Below, in pieces: positions 59,993 to 64,000 of a stretch of 64,000 nt of DNA. The translations under genes were made by a program, and so were the position numbers. The notes beneath the pieces were generated by a model. That model was not told where the DNA came from. It did not search any database and worked only from the letters and a program-made list of their open reading frames with translations. Every line of letters begins with the position of its first letter. Position 1 is the first letter of the stretch. This DNA is from Flavobacterium ardleyense (GTDB lineage Bacteria; Bacteroidota; Bacteroidia; Flavobacteriales; Flavobacteriaceae), in NCBI RefSeq assembly GCF_033547075.1, contig NZ_CP137891.1, positions 2,604,001-2,668,000 on the forward strand, given 5' to 3'.

Positions 59993-60685
59993 CTAATGCG
60001 AATGCGCATCTCCAAATCCTAAAAAGTACGCTAGAATAATTCCCAAAATAATCATCGAAAGTTTGGCAAAATTAAATTTATGCCCTTCTGATGCTTCAAA
60101 GATAATTGTAGATGAGATATGGAACAGAATTCCAATTACCACTGCCGTTATCTGCGTATAGTAATCATGCAATATCGGAAGAAATTTCGAGACCATCGTC
60201 CCAAGTGGCGTCATCATCGCGAAGAACATCATAAATAGGAAAATAATATGCTTTTTAAGTTGGGCGTTGACAAAAAATAAGGTCAAAATGATTGCAATTG
60301 GCAAATGATGAATCGCTATTCCCAAAGCCAAATGCTCGTGATGACTCACCGGAAAGCCTTCTAGAAATGCGTGAATACACAAACTTATAAAAAGCAACCA
60401 AGGCATTTTGGACATGGAATGATTTCCATGAACATGTCCGTGCTCTGCTCCTTTCGAGAAGAATTCTAATATGATTTGGAACAAAATTCCCATCATAATA
60501 AAAATTCCCACACTGTCATCATGTTTTGAATAGACCTCGGGCAGCAAATGCATTACGGTAAGCGATAGCAAAAAAGATCCACTAAAAGCTAATAGTAATT
60601 TGATGTTTGTCTTATTCTGTGGTTTTAAAAATAAAGCAATGCCATATCCTAATAAGACAGAAAGTAATGGTAATAGGTAATTCAT
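59993..60685 (-). CDS. ZIP family metal transporter
   Basis: A 230-aa protein with about eight membrane segments. ZIP markers are the His-rich loop KGAEHGHVHGNHSM (near 97-112), HAFLEGFPVSHHEHLALGIAIHHLPIAI with the conserved metal-binding H/E residues of TM4-TM5, and the C-terminal DAHSH. It would import or move Zn2+ or a related ion. The start overlaps by one base with the adjoining methyltransferase gene end (60685/60686), so they form an operon. Confidence 0.94.
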   Translation of the reverse strand: MNYLLPLLSVLLGYGIALFLKPQNKTNIKLLLAFSGSFLLSLTVMHLLPEVYSKHDDSVGIFIMMGILFQIILEFFSKGAEHGHVHGNHSMSKMPWLLFISLCIHAFLEGFPVSHHEHLALGIAIHHLPIAIILTLFFVNAQLKKHIIFLFMMFFAMMTPLGTMVSKFLPILHDYYTQITAVVIGILFHISSTIIFEASEGHKFNFAKLSMIILGIILAYFLGFGDAHSH

Positions 60686-61450
60686 CTATTTAAAGATCAT
60701 AATTAAACGTTCAGATTCTTTTTTGCTGAATTTATGAAGTTTGTAATCTCCAAAAATGTCAATTAAATCGATATCTAGTTCTTGCATCATCGTTTCAAAT
60801 TTCTGCAAAGTCAGCGCTTGCACGCGTTCTGTAAAATGAAACTTCTCCCCTTTATCTTCAAAATCAATCGCCTTCTGAATAAATTCGCCATCATACCATC
60901 GTTTAATTTCAAAAGTAATTCCGTCAACGATTTTAATTTCTTCAGCAACTAGATTTTCGATCACATAATCAGCGTTCATAAAATCGATAACACCAAAACC
61001 ATATTCGGTCAAACCGTCTCGAATAGATTCTAAAGTCTTCAAATTGTCAGAATCGCATTCAAAATAGCCAAAACTGGTAAAAAGATTAAAAATGGCATCA
61101 AACTTTTTATCAAATGGCTTTCGCATATCGTGCACTTTGAAATGAAGTTTATCATTTTCAAATTCTGAAGCTTCGGCAATACTTTTCTCAGACAAGTCGT
61201 AGCCAACAACGTCATACCCTATTTCGTTAAGATAAATGGCGTGACGGCCTTTGCCACAAGCAAGGTCAAGGATTGTTGAATCTTCGGGAAGGTTTAGATA
61301 CTGCGTTATGGTATCCATAAAAAATTGAGCTTCGGTATCGTCGCGATCTTTGTAAAGTATGTGATAATAGGGAGTATCAAACCACGATTCGAACCAATTA
61401 GAGTGTATTTCCGAATGTTTTTCTAGGTCGTTATTAAAGGAATCTTGCAT
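60686..61450 (-). CDS. Class I SAM-dependent methyltransferase
   Basis: A 254-aa methyltransferase. Motif I is ILDLACGKGRHAIYLNE (near 60-76), followed by VVGYDLSEKSI for the ribose Asp. The middle strand is FDAIFNLFTSFGYFE, and the C-terminal part ends RLIMIFK. This reads as a Methyltransf_25-type small-molecule enzyme; the substrate is unknown. It is divergent from the THUMP methyltransferase gene. Confidence 0.9.
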   Translation of the reverse strand: MQDSFNNDLEKHSEIHSNWFESWFDTPYYHILYKDRDDTEAQFFMDTITQYLNLPEDSTILDLACGKGRHAIYLNEIGYDVVGYDLSEKSIAEASEFENDKLHFKVHDMRKPFDKKFDAIFNLFTSFGYFECDSDNLKTLESIRDGLTEYGFGVIDFMNADYVIENLVAEEIKIVDGITFEIKRWYDGEFIQKAIDFEDKGEKFHFTERVQALTLQKFETMMQELDIDLIDIFGDYKLHKFSKKESERLIMIFK

Positions 61451-61518
61451 TATTCTATTAGGATGAATTCTTAACCTACAAATTTAATGTATTTTTGCAC
61501 CCAATAGCTTACTTTACT

Positions 61519-62748
61519 ATGGAAAATAATTTTAAAATGATTGCCAAAACCTTTTTTGGTTTTGAAGAAATATTAGCAAAAGAACTTATAATGCTGGGCG
61601 CACAGGATGTAGAGCCTGGTGTTCGGATGGTAAGTTTTAAGGGCGACAAAGGATTTATGTACAAAGCAAATGTCTCTTTGCGAACTGCGTTAAAAATTTT
61701 AAAACCTATCTACCACTTTCGCGCAAGCACCGAAGAGCATTTATACAAAGGAATTTCTGGAATTCATTGGTCAAAATATTTACACGCCGATCAGACATTT
61801 GTAATCGATACAACGGTTCACTCAGATCACTTCAAGCACTCACAATACGTTTCTCAAAAATCCAAAGATGCCATTGTAGATCAGTTTCGCTCGCGTTTTG
61901 GACAGCGTCCAAGCGTAGAGAAAGACCATCCAGATTTGCGCATCAATATTCACATTGACAAAGACCAAGTGTCTGTGGCGCTCGATACTTCAGGTCGTTC
62001 ACTGCACCAACGTGGGTATCGAACTGCGACCAATATTGCGCCGATCAATGAGGTTTTAGGTGCTGGAATGCTCCTACTTTCTGGTTGGGACGGTCAAGGC
62101 GATTTCCTAGATCCTATGTGCGGTTCTGGAACTTTGCTGATAGAAGCTGCGATGATTGCCTGCAATATTCCTGCAAATATCAACCGACGTGAGTTTGGAT
62201 TCGAAAAATGGAATGATTGGGACAACGAACTTTTTGATACCATTACCGACTCTCTGCTGAAAAAAGTTCGTGAGTTTCATTATACGATTACTGGTTATGA
62301 CAAAGCGCCGTCTGCTGTGCAAAAAGCAAAAGACAACGTGATTAATGCCAATCTTCAAGAGTATATCAAAATCAGCGAGAAGAACTTTTTCGATACTCAA
62401 AAAGAGACAAAAGGCCCGCTACATATCGCGTTTAACCCACCTTATGGCGAGCGTCTTGACATTCAGATGGAGCGTTTTTACCGAGAAATTGGCGATACCC
62501 TCAAAAAAGAATATCCTGGCACAAATGCTTGGATGATTACCGCAAACCTTGAAGCATTGAAGTTTGTAGGTCTGAGACCATCGCGTAAAATCAAGCTTTT
62601 CAACGGAAGTCTTGAGGCGCGTCTAGTGAAGTACGAAATGTACGAAGGTAGCAAGCGAACAAAATTCCAAATGGATCGTGAAGATGAAGAAGCTCCAGAA
62701 GTTGAGCAAATTCAGGATACAAATGAAGAGCAAGAAAATCAAAATTAA
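61519..62748 (+). CDS. THUMP-domain class I RNA methyltransferase (RlmL-N-like)
   Basis: A 409-aa RNA methyltransferase. The N-terminal part has KTFFGFEEILAKELIMLGAQ and a THUMP domain (about 50-155). The catalytic part from 170 has LDPMCGSGTLLIEAAMIACNIPANINR, TGYDKAPSAVQKAKDN and NPPYGERL (motif IV NPPY), which is m2G-type. Similar to the N-terminal half of RlmL, it lacks the RlmK half. The start was set at ATG 61519 (MENNFKMIAKT), which homologues use. The last 30 residues are Glu/Gln-rich. Confidence 0.93.
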   Translation: MENNFKMIAKTFFGFEEILAKELIMLGAQDVEPGVRMVSFKGDKGFMYKANVSLRTALKILKPIYHFRASTEEHLYKGISGIHWSKYLHADQTFVIDTTVHSDHFKHSQYVSQKSKDAIVDQFRSRFGQRPSVEKDHPDLRINIHIDKDQVSVALDTSGRSLHQRGYRTATNIAPINEVLGAGMLLLSGWDGQGDFLDPMCGSGTLLIEAAMIACNIPANINRREFGFEKWNDWDNELFDTITDSLLKKVREFHYTITGYDKAPSAVQKAKDNVINANLQEYIKISEKNFFDTQKETKGPLHIAFNPPYGERLDIQMERFYREIGDTLKKEYPGTNAWMITANLEALKFVGLRPSRKIKLFNGSLEARLVKYEMYEGSKRTKFQMDREDEEAPEVEQIQDTNEEQENQN

Positions 62749-62759
62749 AATATAGATTT

Positions 62760-62993
62760 ATGTCCAAACAAATCAAAGCATTCGTATTTCAATTAGGCTG
62801 TTTCGCCATTTTATTTGTGATCGCACGTTACTTAGTTGCCGAATATACTGGCCTCACAGGCTATTGGATTCCACTTACCGCATTTGTAATTGGAACATTA
62901 TTGGCACCAAAATTCCACGCCGTAAAAACACAAGAAGGCGAAAAATTGTACTGGAAATGGCTTTTTGTAAAAGGAGTTAGAGAAATAAAATAA
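62760..62993 (+). CDS. Small membrane protein (77 aa)
   Basis: A 77-aa protein with two membrane segments (VFQLGCFAILFVIARYLVA and YWIPLTAFVIGTLLAPKF) and a basic C-terminus (WKWLFVKGVREIK). The spacing and charge suggest an inner-membrane protein. I do not recognise the family. It starts 11 bp after the THUMP gene stop, in the same orientation, so it is likely cotranscribed. Confidence 0.8.
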   Translation: MSKQIKAFVFQLGCFAILFVIARYLVAEYTGLTGYWIPLTAFVIGTLLAPKFHAVKTQEGEKLYWKWLFVKGVREIK

Positions 62994-63004
62994 GAATTAA
63001 GATT

Positions 63005-63095
63005 TGGGCGTTCCCTTCGGGCAGGCTGTCCACTATATCTTTTTCCTGTCCAAAAAAGGCCAGAAAAAAGGATGCCGCTCCCATCCTTAACGCAA
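63005..63095 (+). repeat. Dispersed intergenic repeat, family A, copy 4 (short)
   Basis: GGGCGTTCCCTTCGGGCAGGC, GTCCACTATATCTTTTTCCTG, a short loop, AGGATGCCGCTCCCATCC and TTAACGCAA. It shares the ends TCCACTnTATCTTT and GGATGCCGCTCCCA with copies 1-3, but its arms are TTTTTCCTG/CAGAAAAAAG in place of the TTTGCTGCC type. Confidence 0.78.
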
Positions 63096-63097
63096 AC

Positions 63098-63142
63098 AAC
63101 CTCGACCATGATTCATTTGAATTGTGGTCGAGGTTTTTTTTT
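63098..63142 (+). terminator. Rho-independent terminator
   Basis: AACCTCGACCA and TGGTCGAGGTT pair around a loop and are followed by a long run of T. It ends the transcript of the THUMP/77-aa pair, after the repeat. Confidence 0.85.
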
Positions 63143-63341
63143 GAAAATGGGGAATATTGGTAGGAAATTATGTCGGGATATTGGAAGTTGCATTTTTTTT
63201 AACAGTAATAATCTATTAAAAATTTCTTAAATGCTTAATATAATTTTCTATATTGCTGTGGAAAATAAGACTGACGTTTGTCAGACATATATACTAATAT
63301 TGAGGTTAGTATAGCTGACGCTGTTAGGCATATTAATAAGT

Positions 63342-63944
63342 TTGGTGAAAATAAAAAAAACATTGAGAGAGGAATTTAAATACGAATTGATGGATAATCC
63401 TGTCTCATTCATTTGCTCTAAATGGATGTTGGATAGAACACCTTTCATTTTCGGAGAGGACAGAATAAAATATATTGAATGGAAAGAACAACTTGCTGAA
63501 AAACTTCAAGTGGATAGTAAATCTATGGTCTTTACTGGAAGTTCAAGTTGCGGTTTTAGCTTAAATCCAAATAAAAATTATCGTGAATTTAACGAGGGTT
63601 CGGATATTGATATTGCCATAATTTCCAGTTATCATTTTGATATAGCTTGGAAGACTTTAAGAAATTTAGGAACAAAACGTTTCGACCTAAATAGCGTTCA
63701 ACAGAATTGCCTAAAAGAACACGTTAACCGTTTAATTTATTGGGGAACTATTGCAACAGACAAAATATTAGAGATACTTCCATTCGGTAAAGAATGGACA
63801 TTACATTTACTTAATATGGAAAAAGTTGACCCAATAAATGATAGAACGATAAATATTAGAATTTATAAGGATTATGAGTCTCTACGAGCATATCATATAA
63901 ACAACTTAACAAATTTAAGAACTCAACTCTTCGAGAATGAATAA
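63342..63944 (+). CDS. Nucleotidyltransferase-like protein
   Basis: A 200-aa cytoplasmic protein. Residues 60-95 read FTGSSSCGFSLNP, a short loop, then EGSDIDIAIIS, matching the GS...DxD metal-binding signature of the minimal nucleotidyltransferase fold. A third acidic residue cannot be placed with certainty. The C-terminal part has RIYKDYESLRAYHINNLTNLRTQL, a helical segment of unknown role. The start is TTG 63342 or GTG 63345; neither has an SD. It overlaps the next gene by 8 nt. The function is not known; a nucleotide-transfer toxin or signal synthase is a guess. Confidence 0.75.
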   Translation: MVKIKKTLREEFKYELMDNPVSFICSKWMLDRTPFIFGEDRIKYIEWKEQLAEKLQVDSKSMVFTGSSSCGFSLNPNKNYREFNEGSDIDIAIISSYHFDIAWKTLRNLGTKRFDLNSVQQNCLKEHVNRLIYWGTIATDKILEILPFGKEWTLHLLNMEKVDPINDRTINIRIYKDYESLRAYHINNLTNLRTQLFENE

Positions 63945-64000
63945 AATGACAAATTTTTTAAATACAACAAATAGAAATGTGGCTTGGTTCAAAGGAGCTT
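63937..64000 (+). CDS. Start of a probable DUF262-type protein, cut by the window edge
   Basis: Only the first 21 codons are visible, beginning MNKMTNFLNTTNRNVAWFKGA. The phrase NTTNRNVAWFK resembles the N-terminus of DUF262 (GmrS-like, DGQR-type) proteins, which are parts of nucleic-acid defence systems. The start is ATG 63937 or 63946. The reading is short, so the family is only suggested. Overlap with the upstream gene by 8 nt suggests coupling. Confidence 0.4.
   Translation, partial: MNKMTNFLNTTNRNVAWFKGA

Noticed and set aside
63323..63329. GTTAGGC 16 bp upstream of the nucleotidyltransferase start, resembling an integron attC core
   Set aside because: The degenerate 7-mer is common, the partner box upstream pairs poorly, and no integrase is visible.

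Overview
The window is a chromosomal segment of a low-GC member of the Bacteroidota, almost certainly Flavobacteriaceae and close to Flavobacterium. The evidence is an LpxC-FabZ fusion, the type IX secretion regulator PorX, small families typical of this clade (CAL67264-type, CCC-motif and DUF6095-type membrane proteins), Bacteroidota promoters (TAnnTTTG at -7, TTG near -33), almost no Shine-Dalgarno sequences, and dispersed intergenic repeats of a kind I recall from Flavobacterium genomes. Genes are densely packed and most are housekeeping. Every call comes from reading the sequence; no database was searched.

Layout. 1-8.2 kb holds a partial Old Yellow Enzyme, a UvrD-type helicase with a C-terminal DNA-binding-like tail, UPF0158 and DIP1984-type proteins, a DUF819 transporter-like protein, an SDR, an unknown 141-aa protein and an orphan Phd/YefM antitoxin. 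Three copies of a hairpin-rich repeat (family A) lie between these genes. 8.3-16.9 kb is a minus-strand lipid A/envelope block: HD hydrolase, lpxD, lpxC-fabZ, lpxA, efp, a second LpxD-like gene, an NTF2-like protein, an HTTM-like membrane protein broken by one in-frame stop, and sucD. 17.1-25.9 kb carries porX-tsaE, an alanine dehydrogenase, DUF4258, an acyl-CoA dehydrogenase, DUF808 and an MscS-type channel.

26.0-27.1 kb is a tandem array of about six 152-bp units next to tRNA-Val. The units contain an inverted relative of the tRNA trailer and terminator. 27.1-42.7 kb holds proline dehydrogenase, aroB, an arginine decarboxylase-like/deoxyhypusine synthase-like polyamine pair, an extremely acidic protein, DinB, Lrp, an M14 peptidase divergent from an XRE regulator with shared palindromic operators, corA, hutI, hutG and a DEAD-box helicase. 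42.7-53.8 kb holds a hybrid histidine kinase, ettA, holA, a restriction-fold nuclease domain, a GT2 glycosyltransferase, an OmpA-type lipoprotein, DUF488, a cysteine desulfurase and a lipoprotein.

An intact IS3-family element (53862-55252) has terminal repeats, a CAA target duplication and a canonical -1 frameshift heptamer. It lies next to a perfect 24-bp palindromic terminator. 55.6-63.0 kb holds an Smr protein, several small membrane proteins, a pentapeptide protein, murQ, a ZIP transporter and two methyltransferases.

The last kilobase changes character. After a fourth family A repeat comes a small nucleotidyltransferase-like gene that overlaps the start of what reads as a DUF262-type gene cut by the window edge. 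This is the best candidate here for an uncharacterised, possibly defensive, system.
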